From Sinohyriopsis cumingii (taxonomy: Eukaryota > Mollusca > Bivalvia > Unionida > Unionidae): 64,000 nucleotides of DNA. The notes below the pieces were generated by a model. It was not told where the DNA came from and did no database searches. It worked only from the letters and a program-made list of their open reading frames with translations. Location: contig CM068838.1 in assembly GCA_028554795.2 (NCBI GenBank), forward strand, positions 126,053,928-126,117,927, given 5' to 3'. This document shows positions 1-11,640 of the stretch, one piece after another. The first letter of the stretch is position 1. Each line of letters starts with the position of its first letter. Made by a program: the position numbers and the translations under genes.

Positions 1-890
1 GATCTTGACGATGTATAATTTCAGTTCAGAATGAAATCATTTAATGAAGTTTCATGTAATGAAAAGTGAAAGGGATACCCTCTCACGTCTAAATAAGGAT
101 CGATCGTATTCTCTATTAGATTTCACCTTAAACATTGTATGCATATCGAAAGCAGGCTATTCAAAGAATATTCAACCGAGACTTTGATTTTATAGAGATA
201 TGCAAACAAAGCCTTATATTTTTTACAGCAGTTCTGACAATGGCTGGAATATTAAATCATGAATAGCGTTTAATAATTAGTTATTGATGATTATTTGTAT
301 GATTAATGATTTCTATCTTGATGACATGGAAGATGATAGTGGTGGTACATCGGCATGTTGAGGAAGAAATGGCAGACAATGAAACTCACAATCATATTTT
401 ATGTCAGTGAATGTAAAATAATTCATCAATAGAAAGTAAAACAACTCCTTGAACATAAGCATGAAGGGTACTTTTCACAAATAATATGTTAACTACTAAT
501 TTGATTCCATCTGGGGAAAAACTAGATTAAGGAAAAATGTACAAAGCAACGTATGCAATGTTCCCTTTCGACAAATATTTGTTTGTTTCCAAAACGAGGC
601 CCAATGAGGTTTACCGCTATTACTTATTTTATCAACATCAGTTCAAAAAAACGCAATGACCTCTGTCTACTCTTCATGTCAAAGTTCCTATTTCCAATAA
701 TTCCTCTCATACTGACACGTGATGTAATGTAGTAATGACTTCATACACTTGATTCAAACGATTCAAGGCCGTTATATGTCACTCAAAGTGATCCGAAATC
801 TTTTGCCTGTAATCTTAAACCTCTTCTTGTAAAGGATGTTTTTTGTATGGACCTGTTGTTAACGGAAATGTCTCGGTTACTGTCGATAAG
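1..890. other. AT-rich stretch without recognisable gene
   Basis: No open frame with protein-like composition, no recognisable repeat family and no RNA gene was seen here on either strand. It is probably intergenic or intronic. Confidence 0.5.
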
Positions 891-1020
891 TTTGACTGTC
901 ACTGTAACTGACTGTAGCTGGCCTGTTTTCTGTCTCTGAGTTAGACGGTCACTGTAACTGGATATAGCTGGCTTATGTTCTGTCTCTAGGTTAGACGATC
1001 ACTGTATAGCTGGCTGTAAC
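891..1020. repeat. 50-bp tandem repeat, 2.6 copies
   Basis: Units start at 891, 941 and 991. Each begins with a variant of TTAGACGGTCACTGTAACTG and ends with TCTGTCTCTGAG. The third unit is cut short and lacks about 9 bases of its middle. The units differ by several substitutions, so the array is not recent. Confidence 0.85.
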
Positions 1021-2401
1021 GGCATGAAAGAGGCTTATATAAAGACCCTGAAAAATGCATGTTTTCTTTTATAAGTTAAAAACATTAAAAGTCAAAGGTA
1101 TTATTGTATTACCCGTCTTTATTAAGTAGTGCACTATTAGAGCCTTTTCAAATGATTACTGTCTAAATTCTTATTCATTGTATGCACTCTGATGAATGAT
1201 AAACAATACAGCTTTTGAGGCATACCTCCCATAATAATTGTTAATGATATGGGTATAAAGCTGATTTTACTTGGAAAAACAACGCAGTTAAATTTGCTGT
1301 TACAACTAAAGTGTTCGATTTTTAAAAAAATATTTCTTTACATGTGGCCGCTATTATTATATTACCTGTTATAAAACGCTCCATGAATCAAAACAATATT
1401 CACATTTGTCGTAGGCAGAGAACGCATATTTATTGTTTTATGTATCTGATTTAATTGCAAAGTACTGTAGAATGCTTGGTTTTCAACGCAGATCCAACGG
1501 TGTTGTAATTTTGCATAAAATATCTCACTAGCTACGTGACAATAATACAAATGAATTTTACTGTCATGTTCTCTGTGTGACGTAGGTAATCAATATCTGT
1601 AAAAGTGCGTCCGACGTGAAAGGCTTCTCAGAGAATGATGAAATGAGGACGACATTGTGTGCGCAGTCACAAAACCAACAGGTTAGGCTCCAAAATACAG
1701 GTATACACGTTTTGCATACGGTAGGAGGTAGATGATGCAAATTTAGATTCAGAACGGAGGAGTCATTCCTTTTTGATGATTTCATTCAGTACATTAATGA
1801 AGGAGGACTCACAGTAAGCGATTATTGCAGTTGGTTAGTTGTTGAAGTTCTATAGCTGTATTTGCCCAATATTCCGATATCATATGCTACGGACCATATC
1901 AAAATTGTTTTTGTCAACGGATCAATAAAGTGTCTTGAACTCCTTTGTTTGTTAACATGATCTTTGGTGGGCGTTATTTTAGAATCCATAGGTTTTTAGA
2001 AAAGAGAGTGATGGGTCTTTGCTCTTTTTTGGCGGATCTCAATACGATCTGGACGAAATGATGTGTAATGTTCAATAATTATTAAGTTCACATTTTATGT
2101 TGTTGAACTCTTTCTTCGGGATCCTTGAAACCTAATTGGATAAAAGAACTTTGTATATGTATTTTTTGCTTTTGATGAAACTCTAGTCTTATTAACATGA
2201 ACAAAATGGAAGTTTGTATGATAGCAGAACCATCTCCTAGCATAGATTCTCAGTTCCCAGAGAATATGCTTCCTATCAATAAAGGTTGTTTGTTAACTGG
2301 GAAAAGAGCCTTATCCCGTGTTATCCATTTCTAATGACCAGAATAATAATGTGAGCATTGTGAATTCTGGAAGTAGTGATTTGTATTTCCAGAATTTCAA
2401 T
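1021..2401. other. Unannotated AT-rich DNA
   Basis: Only short open frames occur (for example minus-strand frames at 1362-1550 and 1564-1785), with no domain-like content, splice context or similarity I recognise. Nothing can be supported as a gene. Confidence 0.5.
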
Positions 2402-2492
2402 TTAACAGTTACGACGCCCAGTTTCCAAGCCAAGACGTCCAACTTAAGAATCATGATGTCAACTTCAGAGTCATGACGTCCATCTTAAGAGG
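2402..2492. repeat. 20-21 bp minisatellite
   Basis: About 4.5 diverged copies of a unit resembling AACTTAAGAATCATGATGTC. Boundaries fall near 2420, 2441, 2461 and 2482. Successive units alternate GACGTC and GATGTC cores. Confidence 0.8.
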
Positions 2493-4496
2493 TATGGCAT
2501 ATCTTTTCAAAAAATTTCTTATCAGCTTAAAATAGTCCTAAAATTATTGTTCGGTTTTGCTTCTCACCACCTTCTACTTTAGTTTCTTTAATAGTTAATC
2601 AAATTATGTTCAAATTATTAGAAACATTTGTTTATTTGCATGCCTTAAACAAGTCTGTGACATCAATGTATGTTTGATAAACGTACAAATATCTTACATA
2701 CAATTTTGAGAATAACTTCTGAAATCAAATGCATAATGCATTATTGGATTAACAATATCGTTAAATGGCGTTAACATATGCAGCATGATCTGAATTTACA
2801 GGCAAAATGTTTCAATGATTTTCGTTTATTAGTTTCTTTGCATGGATTAACGGGAATTAGTAAGTACTGGGAAGCAAGATTCGAAAGTACGTTTATCTTT
2901 TACAATTCTAATTCATTTTCAGGTTTGAAAATAAATAAGGTTCAGAACAATCCTGACAAGCACCATTTAATAATAAATGCGTGTAAGTGATATCTCTGAA
3001 AATCAGTTTTTATTCTGAATTTAAATCGGGATAGACAGTAGGATAGTATATAATACACTATTATCAGTGATAGTTTCATTATTTATATTTTGTTACCAAT
3101 GATAAATATAAGTCTACTAGTATAGGATTGGTGAAAGACACTTCTTTGAGAAAGATATCAAATTTGACACAACTTTAAAAGGTGCTAAAGGAATTCTGTG
3201 ATCTAGTTTATCATAAGGTTTTGTAAGAAAAACAATACTTGACACAAAATAAATTATATTATAAACTCAACTGTCTCCGTGTCATAAGAAAAGATAAACA
3301 ATTTGGATTTCGATATTTTTATGAGAAATCTAATTAATTGGTAGTATATCTATGAATAATCATGAATCATACATTTCCAACAGAAAGACAGAATAATGCG
3401 TTACGAAAGTTGTTCAAATAGAGGTATATACTATTTTTACTGTAGGTTCCAAAACTAAACAATTTCAATTAAAAATGATAAAATATAAATGTAGGAACAT
3501 TTCCAAATGTGTAAACTGAAATAATTTCAACGATTATTCTAAAACCTTTTATGCAGGTTTGATAAAAGGTGGGAACATATACAGTCTGCTCGTATTTGTT
3601 CAGTTTTAAACTTGGGTTAAAAGTCATTTCAACTATATAACAATTTATTCCCATTTAGCCATTTATCAATCATTTATTACTTGTTGAATATAGTGAATTC
3701 GTAATGATTTTATGTTACATTCTATATTTATTTTGTCTAGACCACATGCTTAAAACAATTTTAGCAAGTACCTCTTACTATAAAGTCCGAGATAAAGGTG
3801 AACGTATTTCTGTTTAATAAAATCATATAGTGTTTTGATAGAACTAGTATTGTGGCAGTAACCCATATTTTATCACATGCTAGCAAATTAATACTATTAA
3901 ATGTTGGATACTACAGGTAATTTCCTGGGTTTTCAAATAAGAAAAAGGTATTTTGAAATTGTTAAAATGTTTATTCCAGTGATCATTGTTGGTTTAACTA
4001 AGACAGAAAAGAACGTCTATTACATGTTGTCTATCTATTTACGAATTACAGAATGGGTGATCATTACAACGTTTCCATTAACCTAGTAAATTTCCGTAAG
4101 AATTTGCTAAAATTTGTTTTCGTCTCAAACTCTTTTTCATATTGATCTGACCAGAATTAACACTTTTCAACTGAGTTTATCTGTAGAACAGAAACACCGT
4201 GCATCCACGTTAAGGAAGATCTTACAGGTCTCCATAGCACCTGACACTTGGAGATCAACCATTTATGTCTCAAAGCTTATTTTAACAGCGAACGATTCAT
4301 ATACTGAAATGTGTATAATTGGACACAGTATAAACCTCAATGTACTCTTCTTAAAACTAGGGAGGATTCTGAGCATAATTATTAACTCTAACCCAAGAGT
4401 ATATATCACTATAAAAAATGCAATACATTTAATGAAAAGACAAAGCAAAGTTTTGTTTTCCATGAATGTAAAGTTTACTCTAACAATAAATAAATA
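2493..4496. other. Unannotated AT-rich DNA
   Basis: The longest open frame is 4114-4497 (plus, 127 codons), with an opposite-strand frame of similar length overlapping it. Its composition is what AT-rich random sequence gives, and no motif, signal peptide or splice context supports it. No repeat family was recognised. Confidence 0.45.
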
Positions 4497-4555
<59 letters not shown>

Positions 4556-4556
4556 C
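4497..4556. repeat. (AT)n/(GT)n microsatellite
   Basis: A short (AT)n run passes directly into (GT)n with a few interruptions. Confidence 0.95.
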
Positions 4557-4594
4557 GTGTACATGGGTTTGTGTGCGTGTGTTTGTGATTTGGA

Positions 4595-4835
4595 ATTTTA
4601 CCGTAGCTCTAACAATGTTTCAGTCATATCGCTACTATGTCTGCAGTGTAGCAGTTTTCTAGTAATGTCTAGCACTGGGGCATCATTTCGCAGACACGTA
4701 GCGTGATGTCCCACCCAGTCACATTATCCTGACACCATGCCGACCAGTCATAATACTAACATCGTAGTGTTGAGCGCCACGCGAGGAAGCTGTTAGTACC
4801 ATTTTCTAGGTCTTTGGTATTGATTGATTGCAATA
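4595..4835 (-). mobile_element. SINE, reverse orientation, 5' truncated
   Basis: The reverse complement aligns with the element at 14325-14600 over about 230 bases. Shared blocks include AAAATGGTAC, a GGTCGGC..GTGTCA block, AATGTGACTGGGTGG, GATGCC, and the stretch leading to a tail at TGTTAGAGCTACGGTAA. This copy lacks the B-box-bearing tRNA-like head. The long shared core resembles the conserved central domains known from cephalopod SINE superfamilies, but the exact family cannot be named from the sequence alone. Confidence 0.75.
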
Positions 4836-5094
4836 ATTGTTTGACACAGCGAACGTTGGTCATGATTATTGATTTTACTTTAAGAAAACATTTGGAAACA
4901 CATTTTAACCTTGAATGGTTCTAAAAGAGAGATCATTTATGAATTTGCTAGGACAAAAACCATACATCCTAGGCACCTTATTGTGTGTTAGTTTCTACAT
5001 ACTGTTTGTGATTAATACAATATTCATTTCTATCTTAATGTCAGTCTTTGTGTTAATTAGTTAATTAATAATTGTTATTACAAAATACCCATTG

Positions 5095-5260
5095 ACAATT
5101 TTGAGATTATTGGGAATTCATTCAAGGATATTATGGATGATGCCGTTGTGATACATCAAGACAATCGGTGCATCAAATATTCAAGATCTGAATTTATTCG
5201 AAAGACTCTATACTGTTGGACTTGTGACAGAACTGTTAGGATTATTTAGGTTTTAATGCA
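5095..5260 (+). repeat. Dispersed repeat, copy 1
   Basis: Shares a colinear series of blocks with 10345-10540: ATACATCAAGAC, GTACATCAA/GTGCATCAA, ATTCGAAAGAC, TTGGACTTGTGA, AGAAC and TTAGGAT. A third partial copy of the TTTGGACTTGTGACAGGACA block lies near 24140. The copies are diverged and I see no coding capacity. Confidence 0.6.
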
Positions 5261-5749
5261 CAACGCTATAAGTTCCTATTAAATTCTCATTTTATCAATG
5301 AAACAGTGACATTATCTGTTGAATGCAGCATAACTTGATGTCTATGCTTGTTATGTTACTTAACATAAGACTATAGATTCGAAAGAAAATTGGAAGATCT
5401 GAATTTCTTTGCAATATTTCAGAGACAATGAAGTTGCTGTTGAAATGTAATTTGACTTTATTTAGGAATTTCCATTGTCTAGAGTTTCAATTCACATATT
5501 TGAAAAATATTTATAGAAATCAACAAGGTTTAAAAATTTCATCTAAGTGGAGAAACTTATTTTAAATTCTACCTAAAGAGGATTAGAGTCCTTGAAAAAG
5601 AAGAAGACGCTCGATTTTCGCAAACATTATGATCTTTCAGTGGCTAACACTTCCTTAGGGAAGCAAGAGCCAAATAATTGTTTTGGGTTCCTTTATTAGT
5701 AGAAAACATGTCGCTAATAAAGTTGATTTGGGTTTGATTAGTAAGTGTG
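5261..5749. other. Unannotated DNA next to the LTR-element relic
   Basis: No gene seen. The downstream part may already belong to the relic element that begins around 5750, but the left edge cannot be fixed because no left LTR was recognised. Confidence 0.4.
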
Positions 5750-5988
5750 TATCTGATTTTAAAAGAAAATTAAAATAATTGCAGCTAAGCAAATACTATG
5801 GAAATCGAGGTAAGAAAACTTTGGTTTGCGCCAGAAATGATGGAAGTCCAAAATGAGAGAGAAAGAGAGGTAAGATAAATAGAGATTAAAATGCAAATGC
5901 AAAGAGAAAAAGAAGAGGGAAATACAAGTCCAGAGAGAGGTAAGGGTGAGGTAGAGATAAAAAGAAGAGAGGGAAGAAATACACATGC

Positions 5989-6306
<318 letters not shown>

Positions 6307-6439
6307 CAAATGCTGGAAGAAGAATGAAAACTGCTGAAATAGTTAGAAGAAAGAGAAGATAGGCACATTGAATTGAAAGATGTGGAACACATTTACATTT
6401 TTACATACAAGTTTAGGTTTTACAGTTACCAGAAATATT

Positions 6440-6880
6440 AGGTTAGTACTCCTTTTTAAAAAATGAATTAGATCTACACTTTCCTAATTTTGAGAAAATT
6501 GCTGTTAACTTGAAATGGACAAGAGAGCAACATATTTTGTTATTACAAAGGCAAAGCTTGTGATGTCTACAATTCACTATCGGTATAACAAAGTGCTAAA
6601 TATGATGTGATTAAGAGAAGTATTTTAAAGGGTTATAAGTTGGTACCGGAGTCATATTGACAATGGTTTTGGAATGCAGTAAAGAAACTGGACAAACCAT
6701 GTCGAGTATGCAATGGAAAACATTTTGATTGATGGTGCTCATCCTAGAATGTTGATTAACACTACTATAACCTCATATATTGAAGAGTTAAGGAATAACC
6801 GCCATAGCGAGGTCAAGACATAACGTGACGAACAAAAGGTGGAAACTTCGGAAGTTGTTGCTGTTACGATTCTGTAGTCT
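6440..6880 (+). pseudogene. Relic gag: SCAN-like capsid region
   Basis: Short blocks typical of the SCAN-related capsid of Gmr1-like Gypsy elements are visible in order across the plus strand: a block around DVYNSL, one around YDVIK, and one around LVPESY followed by an aromatic-rich helix. SCAN domains of vertebrates are held to derive from such capsids. The fossil is broken many times and is not expressed in any form I can support. Confidence 0.65.
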
Positions 6881-7599
6881 TAACCTAATTAACAGAAAAG
6901 AGCGGAAATTGCAAAGTTTTGTAAAATTCAACAAATTAAGAACGTACAGTATTGTGAATTAAATCTCAAAGGTCCTTAAAGTTCTGTGCCAAGTTCAAAT
7001 GAAGAGAGTTCTAAGTAAATTCCAGTGGTGTTCCAAATAAGCTTCAACATTGAAATTGTTGATGCGCTTGTGGTCTCGAATATATTAATATGCCAGGGGC
7101 CTGGAACGTGATGTTATTTTGAGTATTACAATAATAGAATCCTTGTTTGATTTCAGAATAATTCCAAATTAATATTTTAATCCAAGAATATTTTTATGTA
7201 CTCTGTAATTCAAGTGATTGCTTTAAATAATTAAATCCACCCGAATAAAAGAACTGAATACAAAATTAACAATAATCCTGCTTCAGATGTTAGGGCAAGA
7301 ATGAGTAATGTTTCGGGTAAAAGCATTATTTAATAACATAAAACACAATAATGGAACCTAGATGTGGGTCAAACGTTCATTTCTGGAACAGTGTAAGTTG
7401 TTAATAATACCATGTTTATTACTAAAATTATTATAAAGAAAACGACAAAGATTTGGTTAGGGAATCAGTTCAAGACTCATTAGGTGGACAGTTAAAAGTA
7501 GTTAAAAAAATCTTCTTTCAACCGAAAAATCAGAAATTAATATTTTTGGCAATATATCTGACTTCAATTATAAATTGTCAAAGGCTTTTAAAGTAGCAA

Positions 7600-7880
7600 T
7601 AACTAATCAGTCAAAAATGAAATTAATAAATGAAAAAATATACAAAAGAAAGGAGTTTTCAGCCTGGTAATATAATTCCGGGTCTCTTGACCGACCTCAA
7701 AATCCTCTTCTGGATAAGTATTGTGGTTCGTATGCAGCTGAATAAAAAGTAAATGAATTACGTTACATAATTAACACTGGTAGGATGAAAAATAAATAAC
7801 TTTCCATATACATTTGTTAAAGGAGTATGTTGATAGAGAGAACCCTGTAAATCATTCAATTAATGTATTTGTACCTGCCA
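7600..7880 (+). pseudogene. Relic integrase C-terminal region
   Basis: Blocks resemble the end of a Gypsy integrase: a Lys/Arg-rich stretch leading to FQPG, then KVNELRYIINT-like and KEYVDRENPVNHSINV-like blocks. These match the small barrel that follows the integrase core in this element group. It is broken several times. The integrase core itself was not recognised upstream. Confidence 0.6.
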
Positions 7881-8090
7881 CACACAACGACGATGTCAAT
7901 GACGAATTGCAATCTGACTGGTGACTTTGATTTGACCACTCCTTGGAATTCAGATATATTATGCAATCTTGGCACTAAACATTCTACGGCCACAATAGTG
8001 AACTAAAACAACTTGAATATAAGCACTTGGTTCTAGATGTTCCAACACGAACAAATACAATCTAAAATGAAGTTGAAATTACATTGGTCA

Positions 8091-9439
8091 ACAATATTTT
8101 AGAAGTTGTCTGATTCAGAGATAAAATGTGATATTTATCATAGATTTGAATATGCTAAATACAAATATGACAATTAAAACAACTATTTGGCTACTGTTTT
8201 CAAGATATTTAAGTTTTAAAATTGTATGTCTATGTATATTGTGTAAAAGGTAGCGTTTTAATCATAAATTGTAAGCCTATGTCTTTGCATATATTTTATG
8301 GTTGATTTACATGATAATATTTCATCTGTCCCGTTTATGTAAAACTTTAACAACAGCAATAGGGTTTTATAAATAAAATTTATTATGAAACAAAAGGCAA
8401 AAAACTATTATGTATCTATAAGTTCATAATTTGGTCCTTATTTATTGAGGAGATGAGAGAAAATATGGGTCATGTGATATTGATGGTTCAAGACTAGAAG
8501 TTCCATCCTCTTCCTCGTCTGACTCAAGTGAGAATGATTCCAGTGCATCAGGAACCGGCAGTCCTTCTCAGTGGGGGACTGGGCGCATAGCTGATGGATA
8601 ATGCACAGTCCACTTTTTCTTTGACACACCTTTCTCAACTGGCGGCACCATACAGACGCAACAATTGGTAATATGGTCTGGTGGCTCTCTCAAAATCAGT
8701 GGCACTGCAAAAGGCATAGATTGTTTTTTCCTGTTGAACCACTGGTAAAGATTTGTTGTACAAGTGTTGCAGCACATCTCTGGGGCCCACTACTTGTCCT
8801 GATCTCCAATTTTACAGCCAAAATAAAGATGATAGGCTTTCTTAACTATAGTGCTTATACTGCGCTTTTGTGATTCAAAAGTCACTTCACCACAAACATA
8901 GCAGAAGTTATCTTCATTGTTCACACATGTACGAGGCATCTCTGCTCACTTTGACTAAATATAAATGTGTCCCTTTGCAAAATCAAACACTGACAAATAA
9001 CAGTGCACGACACTGTATGATTTCTAAAGCTGATATGGGGCAATTTGTTCAGCAGAGTGATTTAGTTATGATTGCATCATTCATGACTGCTAGGAACAAC
9101 GTTATGCGATTCATATTATGTATGACGCAATACCAGTTTCAGATTGCATCATTCATTGTTTTGCCTATAAAGCATGTGCTGTTCAAAACCAGTTATATAT
9201 TTGTTCATTGGTCCAGTCAAATATGTATTTTAGTCATTTCTTGTTTAAAACGAGATCCCATCTCTTTATAACTTACTTATCCTCTGCCATTCCCATGTCA
9301 AGGGTAGTATATACTGCCCCAGTATCATATATTTAAAACTAGAGCCAATCAACAAGTTTAAGCATCAGTTTCGTTCTCAGTGACCCAGAATTAGTAAAGG
9401 TAGACTACATTTATTTCAAAATATTTTGCTGTAGACCAG
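8091..9439. mobile_element. Insertion of unknown type splitting the LTR-element relic
   Basis: The reverse-transcriptase similarity of the relic stops near 8090 (after a VPTRTN block) and resumes near 9440 (at a STPKKQH block) in the same orientation. About 1.35 kb of foreign DNA lies between. It contains the minus-strand Cys-rich gene fragment at 8442-8939. No terminal repeats or clear target duplications could be seen by eye, so the exact ends are uncertain. Confidence 0.5.
8442..8939 (-). pseudogene. Broken Cys-rich N-terminal fragment of a multi-copy invertebrate family
   Basis: From an ATG at 8939 the minus strand reads MPRTCVNNEDNFCYVCGEV, then blocks KKAYHLYFG, KIGDQDK, MCCNTC, MPFAVP and REPPDH, then CCVCMVPP, RPVPH, GLPVP, and an acidic Glu/Asp stretch ending near 8445. 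The paired Cys blocks suggest a zinc-binding head. I recall this N-terminal pattern from many uncharacterised, repetitive genes of arthropods, cnidarians and molluscs, but its function is not known to me. The fragment is broken at least twice and then ends, so it is almost certainly a dead copy carried by the insertion in which it lies. Confidence 0.65.
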
Positions 9440-9925
9440 TGTTACAGATTCTACACCTAAGAAACAGCATTGTCACAAGACGAATCATCTGTAGGAGGAA
9501 CATTTCTGAAAATAATCATTAATTGCAGGAGAATGATATCATAAAACCAACTAATAGTAACTGGATTTCACCATGTATTTTTGTGCCGAAACCAGATCAT
9601 ATTTTTCGTATGCGTACTGACTAAAGAACAAATACTCCTTGTCATAAAATACAGTCTCATGTTAAATGCATCGACGACCGCACGCACAAAATTGGAAATG
9701 CAAAATTTGTCATCACTTTCGACCTTTTGAAAAAAATTGGCAAATGAAACACACCAAAAAAGGAAAATTAATTAAAGCATTTTCAGCACCAGATGGATTC
9801 TCTCAATATGAAATTAATTTTCTTATGTATGAAAAATGGAGTTTGCTGTTGCAGGAATACAATATTTACATGATGCCAATCAATGAAAAAAATAATCTGA
9901 TTACATATGTCGTGCATAAAAGTAA
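9440..9925 (+). pseudogene. Relic reverse transcriptase of the Gypsy-type element
   Basis: Ordered blocks characteristic of a Gypsy reverse transcriptase are visible: STPKKQH, SPCIFVPKPD, IGNAKFV followed by FDLLKK, then SAPDG and QYE. This is the fingers-to-palm region before the catalytic aspartates, and it is broken several times. It continues the element whose earlier part ends near 8090. Confidence 0.65.
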
Positions 9926-9989
9926 TATATTGTGTTATGTGTATTTTTATTATTCATAATATATCCTTCTATGTAGGGTAATACCTTTA

Positions 9990-10256
9990 TTAAGATAGGA
10001 AAAGAAAGCTTTTTTTTGGTATAATTTTTTCTTTATTTACGAGGGAGTTGTTATGTATATATAAGATAATTTTTGTAAGATGTTTTGATAATCTTTTATC
10101 GTTACAAGGTTCTAGAAAGAGGATTTGTTTTTCAAGTTGATGAATAAAGGACTCAGCAATCTGGTCATGGTATTTTTGTCTTAATTTTTTTATATATGAT
10201 TTATAATTTAAAAACATAATGATTCCTATCTTTAGATCAGTCATTTGTGGAAACAA
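9990..10256 (-). CDS. Unassigned 88-codon open frame
   Basis: An ATG-initiated frame rich in Lys, Ile and Gln, with an amphipathic central part around YHDQIAESFIHQLEKQ. No domain or family was recognised and no splice or promoter context supports it. It may be a chance frame in AT-rich DNA or the tail of a decayed element next to the relic on its left. Confidence 0.2.
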   Translation of the reverse strand: MFPQMTDLKIGIIMFLNYKSYIKKLRQKYHDQIAESFIHQLEKQILFLEPCNDKRLSKHLTKIILYIHNNSLVNKEKIIPKKSFLFLS

Positions 10257-10344
10257 TTTTATTTGTGTTCGGATATAATTTGAGAGAAATTGTTTATTCA
10301 GTTGTTCGTTTTAATTACAAAGTAATCCTTTTGTACTAAAACAC

Positions 10345-10540
10345 CTTTTGGGGAATTTTGTGAATCCAGTGAAGTACATTCTGGATTATATCATTGAGAT
10401 ACATCAAGACTATTAGTACATCAAGGTATGAAATTCTATTGGTACATCATCACACTCAAAATTGGAATTCATTCGAAAGACACTACACTTTTGGACTTGT
10501 GATAGAACGTTTAGGATAATTTGGAATGTAACTTCCAGTT
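10345..10540 (+). repeat. Dispersed repeat, copy 2
   Basis: Colinear with 5095-5260. It shares GATACATCAAGACTAT, TACATCAAG, ATTCGAAAGACACTACAC, TTTTGGACTTGTGATAGAAC and TTAGGAT. It is non-coding as far as can be seen. Confidence 0.6.
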
Positions 10541-11640
10541 CTCTAAAGTCCTGTTAACAATTCTTTTTATAACTTAAAACTTGAAATTATTATGTAAATT
10601 TTACACAACGTCTAGGTGTATCTTTTTCTGTTACCCAGTTTCAAACAATGGAGTCGTAATAACATAATTTACTTGCGATAATGTTCTATAGAATCTTCTA
10701 ATCTAAATTCAATACAAAATTGGTCTCAAATTATGCATTTTTGTCACCTTTTGTCGATAATTACACACGAATATAATATATGAAAGCTTTTGCGAATTAG
10801 AGAATTTATATGACAAATTAAATTTTATGATTTCTTAAGTATGTCTCCAATTGAATTAAGAAAGATTTTGTAGAATTTCCTGAGTTTGGCTGGACCTGGT
10901 AATTTATTTTGTATCATATTTATTGTCTACCAAACTTATTCCTTGATCATAGGACCAATCAGGAGATACTATCGCCTTCGGACAGTTGTTGTAAGTCTTT
11001 CAAAGTTGTGTCAAATAGACTCCTGTCAATTCACTCGTATACATTTCAGAATAAAATTCATCTAAACATTACAATATCTGTATAAGACATGTAAATTATA
11101 TTGCTAACTTCACTTTCACCAATGCTTTTCTGCTTTTTTCTAATCGGAGGTTTCTCATTATCATCTAACCATTTTGCATTGACTTTGACACAGTGATTCG
11201 TAATAATACTGAATTAGTATTTACGTAAATAATAAGCCCCATCAGACAGAGACTTCACAGACATAGAATATATCGTCAAGATTATGGTGTAGGTATATTC
11301 GCATATATTTAACTACACACTATAGATGCTATATAGGTATGTTATATCACTGATTGTTTGGAATCATAATGTGTTTTGATTAATTCTTGTAATTGAAATT
11401 ATCAAAACGATGTGATGGGATATCACATTTATTTCATTTTGAATGCAGTATGGAGAATGTGATTTCAGTCGAATTGACAGTACAATTTAGTTTTGGAAAC
11501 AATGACATAGGTTGTGTCATTTGGATTTGCAGAGATAACTAATAAAATACATTTTGAGGAAATTCTAGATGCATAAATGTAAGTATATTTATTGGCATTC
11601 TTATAACGATATAAAGTAGAGCTATGTTTATGCCCTTTTA
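10541..11640. other. Unannotated AT-rich DNA
   Basis: No gene, recognisable repeat or RNA was seen. Open frames are short and lack protein-like features. Confidence 0.45.

Noticed and set aside
891-1020. Regularly spaced short repeat considered as a CRISPR-like array
   Set aside because: Units are directly adjacent with no unique spacers, the genome is eukaryotic and no associated genes are present. It is a minisatellite.
4114-4497. 127-codon plus-strand open frame
   Set aside because: Composition typical of random AT-rich DNA, an overlapping open frame on the other strand, and no supporting motif or splice context.
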